Part shown: positions 43,331 through 52,856 of the stretch, piece after piece
Layout of the letters: the number at the start of each line of letters is the position of its first letter
Numbering within the stretch: the stretch's first letter is position 1
Source: Polyangiaceae bacterium
GTDB lineage: Bacteria; Myxococcota_A; Polyangia; Polyangiales; Polyangiaceae
Length of the DNA stretch: 64,000 bases
Reading direction: 5' to 3'
NCBI GenBank assembly: GCA_025936045.1
Contig: JAICUB010000009.1
Span: forward strand, 62,001 to 126,000
Notes under the pieces: generated by a model
Databases searched by the model: none
What the model was told of the DNA's origin: nothing
Seen by the model: the letters and a program-made list of their open reading frames with translations, nothing else
Translations under genes and position numbers: made by a program

Positions 43331-43553
43331 GAGGCGAGCCGGAGAGCTCAGCTCCGCGCCACACTCCGCCACGAGCCGGAGCCGGAAATGCACCCGCTTC
43401 GCGCGGGCGTGTTGCCGCCGGTACCCGACTTGGAAGAGAGCTCTTTTTTTCATGACCGATATGCATATGCCGAGGAAGCGATATCGAAGCGCCGCTTTGG
43501 CTCTGACGCTCCTTCGCGTGACGTGAGCGGCACCGGTCGTGCGAGCTAGCCCG

Positions 43554-45203
43554 ATGCGTGCCGAGGATTTGGATCACGAGGAGCTCCTCGAGTTGGACCC
43601 CGAGGGGGGTCTCATTCGCTTCGCCGGCCAGCGCGCGCTCTTGATCGACGCGGTGGCGATGGGGCTGCTCCGGAAGTACTTGGTCGAGAATTTCGGCGTG
43701 ACGGCCGCCCGCGCCGTGCTCACCCAGTTCGGCTTCGCGCACGGCTGGCGCATGGCGGAGGCGATGAAGGCGGAGTTCAGCTGGGAGAGCGACGAGGAGT
43801 GGCGCCGCGCCGGGACTCGAATTCACGCTCTCGGCGGCCTTTTCCGCGTAGCGCTCGGCAGCTTGGACCCGGTCTCACCGGCCGGCTCTACGCTCGTGGC
43901 GTCCTACGAGGCGGAGCAGCATCTCTTGCACTTCGGCCGCGCGTTGACGCCGGCTTGTTGGACGCTCTGCGGACTCACGAGCGGCTACATAAGCCGGATT
44001 ACGGGCAACGATATCTACGTGCTCGAGAATCGCTGCATGGGCAAGGGAGACGCGGCCTGTCATCTACTCGGCCGTACGCGAGAAGAGTGGGGCGACGAGC
44101 ACGCCGAGGAGCTGCGGTTCTTCGACGGTAAGCGGCTCGCGGAGTGTCTCGACGTGTCGCTCAAACGCGTCACGGACTCGTTGAAGGCTGCGGAGCGCAA
44201 ACTGCGCGAGCACCACCGTGCGATGGTGCGGGTCGCGGACGTCGAGGCGCCGCTCGGCCTGATCGCGAAGAGCGCGCCCATGCGCACGCTCTTGGACCTT
44301 GCGCAGCGCGTCGCCAAAGTCGACTCGACGACGCTCATCACGGGCGAGAGCGGCTCCGGCAAAGAGCGGATCGCGCGGCTCGTCCACGAAGAATCGACGC
44401 GCGCCGCGGGTCCCTTCATCGCCGTCAACTGCGGCGCCATCACCGAGACGCTGCTCGAAGGCGAGCTCTTCGGACACGCGCGGGGCGCGTTTACCGGCGC
44501 AATCCAGGATCGCCCCGGTCTCTTCGAGGCCGCCAACGGCGGCACGCTCCTGCTCGACGAGATTGGTGACATCTCGTCCGGCATGCAGGTGAAGTTGCTG
44601 CGCGCGCTGCAAGAGCGGGAGATCCGCCGGGTCGGAGAGAATAGGACCCGATCGGTGGACGTCCGTATCGTCGCCGCGACCAACCGCGACCTCAACCACG
44701 GCGTCGCGGGCGGCTCCTTTCGCCAGGACCTCTACTATCGGCTCAAGGTCGTCGAGCTGCGCGTACCGCCGCTACGCGAGCGCAAGGAGGACGTGTTGCC
44801 GCTCGCGCGCGTGCTCCTCGCAGACGCCGCGTTGCGGATGAAACGCAAGATCACGAGCATCTCGCCGCGGGCTGCCGACCAACTCCTGCGCTACGCGTGG
44901 CCGGGCAACGTGCGAGAGCTCGAAAACGTGATGGAACGTGCGGTCGCTCTAGCGCGTGGCACTCGCGTCGAGCTGGAGGATTTGCCAGAGGAGGTTCGTC
45001 AGGCGGTCTCGCAACCGCCGGTCATGGACGGCACGGTACATCCGCTCGAAGACATCGAAAAACAGTACATCCTCGCGGCGCTCGAGCTGAACAACGGCAA
45101 CCAGACGCGAACCGCCGAGCAACTTCGGATAGGGTCGGCAACGCTGTATCGGAAGCTCAAGAGCTACGGGTTACTCGCGAAGAAGAACGCGCTCGCCGGC
45201 TGA
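43554..45203 (+). CDS. XylR/DmpR-type sigma-54 activator with XylR_N and V4R domains
   Basis: 549 residues from ATG 43554 (a GTG at 43539 is possible). Residues 10-115 fit XylR_N (RALLIDAVAMGLLRKYLVENFG, VLTQFGFAHGWRMAEAM). Residues 120-185 fit the V4R small-molecule/metal domain, with ENRCMGKGDAACHLLGR. The AAA+ domain has GESGSGKE and an intact GAFTGA; a Fis-type helix follows (TAEQLRIGSATLYRKLKSYG). Such proteins are activated by direct binding of a ligand, often aromatic, rather than by phosphorylation; the ligand here is unknown. It is convergent with histidine kinase paralog 2, 22 bases apart. The 250 bases upstream of it hold the motif palindrome and no other gene. Confidence 0.94.
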   Translation: MRAEDLDHEELLELDPEGGLIRFAGQRALLIDAVAMGLLRKYLVENFGVTAARAVLTQFGFAHGWRMAEAMKAEFSWESDEEWRRAGTRIHALGGLFRVALGSLDPVSPAGSTLVASYEAEQHLLHFGRALTPACWTLCGLTSGYISRITGNDIYVLENRCMGKGDAACHLLGRTREEWGDEHAEELRFFDGKRLAECLDVSLKRVTDSLKAAERKLREHHRAMVRVADVEAPLGLIAKSAPMRTLLDLAQRVAKVDSTTLITGESGSGKERIARLVHEESTRAAGPFIAVNCGAITETLLEGELFGHARGAFTGAIQDRPGLFEAANGGTLLLDEIGDISSGMQVKLLRALQEREIRRVGENRTRSVDVRIVAATNRDLNHGVAGGSFRQDLYYRLKVVELRVPPLRERKEDVLPLARVLLADAALRMKRKITSISPRAADQLLRYAWPGNVRELENVMERAVALARGTRVELEDLPEEVRQAVSQPPVMDGTVHPLEDIEKQYILAALELNNGNQTRTAEQLRIGSATLYRKLKSYGLLAKKNALAG

Positions 45204-45225
45204 CGCAGTTCGGCGGGTGACGAAT

Positions 45226-46335
45226 TCAGGTGGCCGGCGGACTCACCGCCTGGAAGCGCGGAAGGTGGATGGTGAACGTACAGCCTTCTCCAGGCAGGTC
45301 GTGCACTTCGATATCGCCTCCGTGTGCTCGAACGGCCGAGAGGGCGATCGCGAGCCCGAGCCCGAGGCCAGAACGTTCCTGCCCTCTCTGGCTGTAAGGT
45401 TGAAACAATTCGTCGGCCTTGCCCGGCGGAAGCCCGCCGCATTCGTCCCTTACTTCGATCGAGACGCGAGCTTCGGTGGCGCGTGTGTTGAGCTGTACGG
45501 TGCCGCCGGGTCGAGTGAACTTGAACGCATTTTGAATGAGGTTCGAGACGGCCGACGTGAGGAGCTGCCGATCGGCATTGACGGTCGCGTCTTGTCCGCT
45601 GGGCGTGATGGTCAAGCGGACGCCTCGAGCCTCTGCTTGCATGGCGGCCGTGATGTCGATCTCGTCCATGAATTCGGCGATGGAAACGGGAGCCAATATC
45701 GGCAGCCCGGACTCCAGGCGAACCTCCGCCAGAGAGCGCTCGATCAGCACGCTGAGGCCGGCGAGGCTGCGGGCGATGACCGCGCCCGTGCTTCCGCTGA
45801 GCCCGACCGTACCCCTCTTGACGACGTCGAACGCGATGATGGCCGAGCTCAGAAGATTGCGTAGCTCGTGGCCGAGCATTCCGAGCCGCACGGTGCCTTC
45901 GGTCGCGAGGTCACGTTCACGCTCGATTCCATACGCCGTCACGGCGGCTGCGATGGCGTCGTCCAGGCAATGGTTGAACACGTGGAAGTCCTCGGCGCTG
46001 ATGGGGGCGCGCCGCTCGGCGGCCAACGCGGTGACCACCTGGCAAATGTCACCATAGCCGTGCACGACTTGCCCGATGCTGAAGCCGTTTTTCAGCAAGT
46101 CGTGCCCATGAATTCTTGCGCTGTCCGTAATCTGCTGGTTCGTCGCCCCGGCGAGGGCGCCCGCGCCGCTCGCTCTCGTCTCCTCACTCAGAGCATTGAC
46201 GAGCTGCGTTAGAAACAACGGAACTCCGTGCTCGAGTTTCGCCTCGACGGATTTCGCCGACGTTCGTCCGCGCACCAGCGCACGGGTCCGCTCGATGATT
46301 TCGTTTCGGTTCGCGAGAATGAAATCGTGGAGCAT
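45226..46335 (-). CDS. Soluble histidine kinase with RsbRD-like N-terminal domain (paralog 2)
   Basis: 369 residues. It is collinear with the kinase encoded at 41917-43125 over its whole length: MLHDFI, VVHGYGDICQVV, LGMLGHELRNLLSSAIIAFD with the phospho-histidine, the N box NLIQNAFKF and SGLGLGLAIAL. No transmembrane segment. AAGGTG six bases before ATG 46335 supports the start. No response regulator is directly adjacent, so it is an orphan, or it feeds the nearby GAFTDA regulator as its paralog may. A -24/-12 promoter lies 101 bases upstream. Confidence 0.93.
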   Translation of the reverse strand: MLHDFILANRNEIIERTRALVRGRTSAKSVEAKLEHGVPLFLTQLVNALSEETRASGAGALAGATNQQITDSARIHGHDLLKNGFSIGQVVHGYGDICQVVTALAAERRAPISAEDFHVFNHCLDDAIAAAVTAYGIERERDLATEGTVRLGMLGHELRNLLSSAIIAFDVVKRGTVGLSGSTGAVIARSLAGLSVLIERSLAEVRLESGLPILAPVSIAEFMDEIDITAAMQAEARGVRLTITPSGQDATVNADRQLLTSAVSNLIQNAFKFTRPGGTVQLNTRATEARVSIEVRDECGGLPPGKADELFQPYSQRGQERSGLGLGLAIALSAVRAHGGDIEVHDLPGEGCTFTIHLPRFQAVSPPAT

Positions 46336-46435
46336 AATTACACCTTCGGTCGTTCAATACTGCTCTCCTCGTTCGCCTGACGCGGACGCTCGAGCAGCCT
46401 AGCGCCTCCGCTTTGGCAGCGCCAAGCAACAGTGA

Positions 46436-46451
46436 CGCAGGTTTCGTGCCT
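46436..46451 (-). promoter_or_regulatory. Sigma-54 promoter of histidine kinase paralog 2
   Basis: Minus strand AGGCACGAAACCTGCG matches GGCACG and keeps GC at the correct distance from GG. It is 101 bases before the kinase start, with the motif palindrome about 105 bases further upstream, a typical enhancer distance. Confidence 0.65.
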
Positions 46452-46555
46452 CTGCGCAAAACGTCCGCCTTGAGAACAAGGCAGAGAATGCGCGGTTGGG
46501 GAGCCTTCCGCCGCGGCAACGCGTCCCTACTCGATGCGCGTTGCCCCGGGGAGTA

Positions 46556-46569
46556 TTGCAATCTGCAAC
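46556..46569. promoter_or_regulatory. Copy 3 of the TNGCANNCTGCAAC motif
   Basis: TTGCAATCTGCAAC contains the inverted repeat TTGCA-ATC-TGCAA. Its position upstream of a -24/-12 element is that expected for an activator binding site. Confidence 0.5.
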
Positions 46570-46808
46570 AATGCGGTCGGCGCGCAGTCGACCCGTCGTC
46601 CACGACCCTGCTTTTCGCGACGCACCCGCGCAGTGTCTGCGTGCCCGGCGCGGAAGGACACCGAGAGTTCGGGTGCATCTTTTATCCGACGGGTGTGCTA
46701 CGGAGGGGGCGAGAGGAGCTGTACAACGCTCATGGGGCAACCAACGCTAGGTCGCGTATTTTCGAACCTCCCTTCGTCGCGTGTCCTGCGCCTCGCGAGC
46801 GACGGCGC

Positions 46809-48449
46809 ATGACTCACGCTCCAGAAAGGGTCAAGGCGTCTGCGGCCGAAGATCGAGAGCGGCTCGACAAGGCCGCCGAGTCCGAGGTGCAGAGGCTCAC
46901 ACGGGTGAACGAGCGCCTCGTCGACGAACGTCGAGCCGCCGAGCTCGTGCGGGACGAATACGTCGATTTGTATGAATTGGCACCGATGCCGGCGCTCAGT
47001 TTGGACGCGGCCTACGTGACGCGGCGGATGAATCGGGCGATGAGCGAGCTCTTGGGCGTTTCCACGGGCGACTGCTTGGGACAGAGCTTTCGTGGCTTCA
47101 TTTTGCACGAAGACCGCCCGTTGCTGTCGGAGCATCTTGCTCGCACGCCGTACTCGCCGAGGGCGCGGTCGCGCTTGCGCTTGCTGCCGCGCTCGGGGCC
47201 GGCGATCCCCGTGGAGCTCTGGACGAACGTCGTGGGGCGCACCGGTCTTTATCAGCTGCGGGTCGTCGACCTGCGGGAGCGCGAGCTCACGGATCTGGAG
47301 GCGACGCAGCTCGTGGAATCGGAGCGCTCCGCTCGCGGTGAGAACTCGGCGAAGGACGTGTTCATCGCGATGCTCAGCCACGAGCTCCGCACGCCGCTCA
47401 CCCCCGCCCTCGCCGTCGCCACTTACTTCAGAGATTTCCATCCCAGTCGGGACGTGCGGCGCGCGTTCCAAATCGTGGAGCGAAGTCTGGCAGCCGAAGT
47501 GCGCATGATCGACGACCTGCTCGACGTGAACCGCGTCTTGCGCGGCAAGATGGCCGTGACCTGCCGTCCCACGTCCGTCCACGACATCTTGCGCGGGGCA
47601 ACCGAAGACATGCGCCCGGTGTGGGCACCGAAGCAGCAAACTCTCGCTCTCGATCTACGCGCCGAAGAGCAGTGGGCGAACGTCGATTCATTGCGCTTGC
47701 GTCAGGTATTCGTGAACTTGATTCGCAATGCCATCAAGTTTACGGAGCCGGGAGGGGCTATCGTGGTGCGGTCCTGGAACAGCGGCGCGTCCGTCGTCAT
47801 CGAAGTCGAGGACGACGGGATCGGGATCGCGCCGGAAGAGATCCACCGGCTGTTCGTTCCGTTCGATCAATTGGCGGTTCGACCCGGAGCGAGCGGGGGC
47901 CTCGGCTTAGGGCTCGCGATCAGTCGCGGTCTGCTGGAGCTCCAGGGAGGGCGCCTTTCCGCGCAGAGCGCCGGGCTCGGACGAGGGAGTCGCTTCGTGG
48001 TGGAGCTCGCGGCCGTCCCTCAGCCGGAACCGACGCGCTCGTCGCCGTCCGCTTCGCTCCCGTCGGCACCGATTCTTGCGCCGAGGGGCAAGCGAGTTCT
48101 GCTCGTGGAAGATGATCCGGACTCCTCCGCGGTGCTCGCGGAGCTCTTGACCAAGAGCGGCTTTCAGATCCGAACCGCGATGTCCGTGCAAGCTGCGAAG
48201 GCAGTAGATCTGACGCAGATAGACGTCATCGTCAGCGACATCGGCCTGCCAGACGGCAATGGCCTAGATCTAGTGCGCGAGCTGCAAGCCGCCGGCCACC
48301 GGCCCGCGATAGCGTTGACCGGCTTCGGAAGAGAAAGTGACGTCTTGGCCTCGGTGGAGGCTGGCTTCGACGCACACGTCACGAAGCCAGTCGACATCCA
48401 CGTGCTGCTCGACATGCTCACGAGGATGAGCCAGCTCGGCGCGGCGTAG
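46809..48449 (+). CDS. PAS-containing hybrid histidine kinase with C-terminal receiver
   Basis: 546 residues from ATG 46809; the frame is open upstream but reads through the regulatory region. A short coiled coil (RLTRVNERLVDERRAAELVRD) leads into a PAS-like domain (about 50-165). HisKA has FIAMLSHELRTPLTPALAV; HATPase has NLIRNAIKFTEPGG and GGLGLGLAISRGLLELQGG. A final receiver carries VIVSDIGLPDGNG. No transmembrane segment. The receiver probably serves phosphorelay or auto-control. It is the last of three kinases in this cluster, and 249 bases separate it from groEL. Confidence 0.94.
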   Translation: MTHAPERVKASAAEDRERLDKAAESEVQRLTRVNERLVDERRAAELVRDEYVDLYELAPMPALSLDAAYVTRRMNRAMSELLGVSTGDCLGQSFRGFILHEDRPLLSEHLARTPYSPRARSRLRLLPRSGPAIPVELWTNVVGRTGLYQLRVVDLRERELTDLEATQLVESERSARGENSAKDVFIAMLSHELRTPLTPALAVATYFRDFHPSRDVRRAFQIVERSLAAEVRMIDDLLDVNRVLRGKMAVTCRPTSVHDILRGATEDMRPVWAPKQQTLALDLRAEEQWANVDSLRLRQVFVNLIRNAIKFTEPGGAIVVRSWNSGASVVIEVEDDGIGIAPEEIHRLFVPFDQLAVRPGASGGLGLGLAISRGLLELQGGRLSAQSAGLGRGSRFVVELAAVPQPEPTRSSPSASLPSAPILAPRGKRVLLVEDDPDSSAVLAELLTKSGFQIRTAMSVQAAKAVDLTQIDVIVSDIGLPDGNGLDLVRELQAAGHRPAIALTGFGRESDVLASVEAGFDAHVTKPVDIHVLLDMLTRMSQLGAA

Positions 48450-48583
48450 CGCGCGCACGAGCCCGGAGCGCGCGCTCCCGACTTCTTGTTCGCTCAACTT
48501 GCGCACGAAGCGCCGCGTCCGCAATCCCTCGAGAGCGCGCGGCCCGTGCGATCGAAAAGGAGTGCGCGAGCCTTCACCCCGTG

Positions 48584-48628
48584 TAGAATGGTGAATCGCT
48601 GCGAGCGGCTCCTCGCTCGCAGCGATTC
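48584..48628 (+). promoter_or_regulatory. Candidate groEL promoter -10 and 15-bp inverted repeat in the leader
   Basis: TAGAAT at 48584-48589 is a plausible -10. Directly after it lies a perfect inverted repeat, GAATCGCTGCGAGCG (48593-48607) and CGCTCGCAGCGATTC (48614-48628), with a six-base loop. It occupies the place at the transcript start where HrcA's CIRCE element would sit, but its sequence is unrelated to CIRCE. It may be an operator, an RNA thermometer-like stem or a terminator of the upstream gene. Confidence 0.5.
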
Positions 48629-48686
48629 GGCGTTGCCGTGGCGTTGCCACGATCGCGCGCAAGAAACTCTGGGCTCCGCCCAGTGA

Positions 48687-50294
<1,608 letters not shown>

Positions 50295-50424
50295 GCGGCG
50301 AGCGGTGAACGGCGCTCTGCACGCCCGGATCGCGCTCACTCGTCCGCGAGTCGACCGATTTGCCGCTGGTGTAGTCGCCGCATGCTTCCATGATCTCTCG
50401 TTCGCGAGGCGCGTGTGGACCGGC

Positions 50425-50459
50425 GGAGCCGCCGCGCGGGGCGACGCTGGGGCGGCTCC
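50425..50459. terminator. Hairpin between groEL and the convergent cysteine-rich gene
   Basis: A perfect 9-bp stem GGAGCCGCC/GGCGGCTCC with a 17-base loop in a 222-base intergenic gap. There is no T-run. Either strand could use it. Confidence 0.3.
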
Positions 50460-50516
50460 GGGAGCGTCCGTCCGCCGGTCGGGAACACCCAACCTTCGAC
50501 CTCGGTGTTGCGGCGC

Positions 50517-51728
50517 TCAGGGCGCGGCGCAGACGCCTTTACCGAACGAAGGACTCGTGTCTTTGTCGGCGCAGAGGCTCGGGGTGACGGCGGCGCGGCT
50601 GAGGGCGAGGAAGCGGCACGCGATGGTGCCGGGCGTCTGCGCGTACGTCGTGGTGTAGCGCGTGTCGGGCAGGGTGCCGGGCTCGATGGCGATGGCGTCG
50701 GGGTGCGAGGGATCCATGCACTCCGTGTGGCATGCGTCGTCGTCGCTTCCGTAGACGTCGGCGTAGACGCTCGGGCACACGCTTTTGGCGAGCGTGCAGT
50801 ACGAGTTGCACTTTTCGGGATCCGTCGTGCCGCAGTGGCGCTCGCCGCCGGGGCCCGAATGCGGGCAGTGCGCTTCCGGCGCGCAGAGCGAATTGTACGA
50901 GTGGTAGATGCGGCAACCGAGCGTGTTTTGCGTGGTGTCGGCGAATTGGCCCGGAGGGATGTGTTTGCAGAGCGCGAGGCACTGATCGAGGTCCTCGTAC
51001 TCTTCGGTACCGCACGCCGCGATTTCCACCTTGCAGTAGTCGGGGCAGTCGGGCGCGGACGGCTTGACTTGCACTTCACCCGTGTCCGCGCCGCCACCCG
51101 CGCCCATGTCGTTGTCCGGCACGTCGTTGCAGTGGTCGGTGGGCGTCTGGAGGTTCGCGTGGCCGCAGTGCGGCTCGCCCCCGGGCGTGATCGAGGCGTT
51201 GCTCAGGTGCACGAAACGGCACTGCAGCGAGTTGCCCTCGTAGTCGTCGACCACGTTGTAGTCCGGCCGATCGCGCAGGCCTGCGCACTTGTCGACGCAG
51301 TTTTGGTGGCTGCCGCACTCGACCTGACCACAGATGCGTTCGTAGAGCGTGCAGTAGCTCTCGCAGCTGCCGCCGCAGAGGTCGAGGCCCTCCGGTCCCG
51401 CGGCGCGGCAGAGCGTTTTCTTCTCTTCGTCGGACGCGGACGGGACGAGCTCGGCTTCGTGCAGACGGCACTCGAGCGTGTCGCGCTGCTGCCACTCGTT
51501 CGAGTCCCCGACGTCGTAGTTTTTGCAGACGCCCATGCACTTGGCGCGACCGTCGTAGACGGTGTTGTCGCCCGTGCAGTTGGCCATCACTATGTCGCAG
51601 AAATGGCTGCAGGGACCGAGCGTGCGCTGGTCGATGCCCGCGATGTTTTGGCAGCTGGCCGCAATCAGCGGCGAGGCGGAGAGCGCGAGCGCGACGAGCA
51701 CGCGCAACGCGGATTTCAGCCCGAGCAT
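50517..51728 (-). CDS. Cysteine-rich repeat lipoprotein
   Basis: 403 residues from ATG 51728. Signal with a C at LIAASC, a likely lipoprotein. About thirty cysteines recur in roughly four modules of 90-100 residues, each with C-x2-[FY]-C, a later C-x3-C, then an L-x-CR-x-H or related segment (TLECRLHEAEL, SLQCRFVHLSNA, TLGCRIYHSYNS, TIACRFLALSRA). The pattern suggests disulfide-stabilised extracellular repeats; I know no named family. Its start overlaps the stop of the TPR/PEGA-like gene (TGATG), which itself follows a Ser/Thr kinase. Confidence 0.85.
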   Translation of the reverse strand: MLGLKSALRVLVALALSASPLIAASCQNIAGIDQRTLGPCSHFCDIVMANCTGDNTVYDGRAKCMGVCKNYDVGDSNEWQQRDTLECRLHEAELVPSASDEEKKTLCRAAGPEGLDLCGGSCESYCTLYERICGQVECGSHQNCVDKCAGLRDRPDYNVVDDYEGNSLQCRFVHLSNASITPGGEPHCGHANLQTPTDHCNDVPDNDMGAGGGADTGEVQVKPSAPDCPDYCKVEIAACGTEEYEDLDQCLALCKHIPPGQFADTTQNTLGCRIYHSYNSLCAPEAHCPHSGPGGERHCGTTDPEKCNSYCTLAKSVCPSVYADVYGSDDDACHTECMDPSHPDAIAIEPGTLPDTRYTTTYAQTPGTIACRFLALSRAAVTPSLCADKDTSPSFGKGVCAAP

Positions 51729-52789
51729 CAGAGCCGACCTCCCAGACGCAGACCGGCGAAACCGGGTGCGACGAGCGGCGTGACGCCGAGGGCCGGCTCG
51801 GATCGGCTGGGCGCAACCAGGTAAATGACGACGCCCGCGGCGAGCAGGCCGCCGCCCACGGCGAAGGTGATGTTCGAAAGGGTCGCGTCGTGGTGCGCGT
51901 CCTCGGAATGGCCCTGCCCGAGCTGATCCGCACATTGCGTCGGCGTGCACTCGCGGTCCGCCTTTTTCTCGGCGCTGATCGCCGCGAGCCCGAAGTAGCC
52001 GCCGACGGCGAGCCCGACGACGCCGGCGCTGCCGACGGCGATACCGATGCCGCGCTGAACCCCGCCGGGACTCGACTCCTCGGCGGGCTTCGGCGGCACG
52101 TCGATGTGCGGCGGCGGAGCCTGGCCGGCTTGCGACGACGTGTCGGACGGCGCCGTCACGAGCGGCGGCGCGGTCGCCTCGGTCGGATGCGGTGATTCGA
52201 CGACGGCGAGCGTGGGGATGAGCACGGTTTGGCGTGCGCGCGGAGCGAGCCGCACCGTCACGCTGAACGACTCGTGCTCCGGTGCCGTCACGTCCACCTT
52301 GACGGGGCCCGGATCGAGCGGAACCGACGCGCCGATGATGCCGCTGCCCGCGTCGACGCCGTCACGCTTGATGTGGAGGCCCGGGAGCGAACGCGTCCCT
52401 TCGGCGACTTCGATCGTGAGGTACGCGAGGTCGGGCTCGAGCTTCGCGAGGCGATCGTGCGCGGCCTTGGCGCGACGCGCTTGTCCCGACGCTTCCGCCT
52501 GCGACTCCGCTTCGCGGAACGTCGCCCACGCGCTCGCGGTGCGACCGAGCTTCTCGTAACACTCGCCGAGGTAGAGCAGCGTTCCGACGCCGGGGTCGAT
52601 GCGCTGACTGTTCTCGAGCTTCGGACACGCTTCGGTGTAGTGCCCGTCTTTCATGGCCTGAATGGCCGCGTCGAAGAGCGCTTCAGCGGACGCCTTTTGG
52701 TCGGGTGTCGCATCCGCCGCGGCCACCGCGGCGTGAAAGAGCGCGAGGAGCCCGAACATGCTCCCCGTGAATCGGCAAGTGCGTGCCAT
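51728..52789 (-). CDS. TPR and PEGA-like protein with C-terminal transmembrane helices
   Basis: 353 residues from ATG 52789. Signal peptide (LLALFHAAVAAADA); a TPR-like segment (ALFDAAIQAMKDGHYTEACPKLENSQRIDPGVGTLLYLGECYEKLG); a PEGA-like beta-domain (LPGLHIKRDGVDAG, PGPVKVDVTAPEHESFSV); a Pro-rich linker; two hydrophobic helices (AVGSAGVVGLAVGGYFGLAAI and FAVGGGLLAAGVVIYLV). This architecture is common beside myxobacterial kinases. It probably sits in the envelope. Coupled by one base to the cysteine-rich lipoprotein gene. Confidence 0.87.
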   Translation of the reverse strand: MARTCRFTGSMFGLLALFHAAVAAADATPDQKASAEALFDAAIQAMKDGHYTEACPKLENSQRIDPGVGTLLYLGECYEKLGRTASAWATFREAESQAEASGQARRAKAAHDRLAKLEPDLAYLTIEVAEGTRSLPGLHIKRDGVDAGSGIIGASVPLDPGPVKVDVTAPEHESFSVTVRLAPRARQTVLIPTLAVVESPHPTEATAPPLVTAPSDTSSQAGQAPPPHIDVPPKPAEESSPGGVQRGIGIAVGSAGVVGLAVGGYFGLAAISAEKKADRECTPTQCADQLGQGHSEDAHHDATLSNITFAVGGGLLAAGVVIYLVAPSRSEPALGVTPLVAPGFAGLRLGGRL

Positions 52790-52856
52790 AGTCGGGAGCG
52801 AGCCTATCACCCTTGGGTCGCCCGCAAACAGCTGGAACGAAGATTGAGGTCGGCGA

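Larger units (their letters stand above)
46336..46808. other. 473-bp gene-free divergent regulatory region
   Basis: Lies between histidine kinase paralog 2 (minus) and the PAS kinase (plus). It holds a sigma-54 site for the minus-strand gene and one copy of the TNGCANNCTGCAAC motif. I see no credible ORF and no -24/-12 element pointing toward the PAS kinase. Open frames crossing it have no family-like sequence. Confidence 0.6.
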
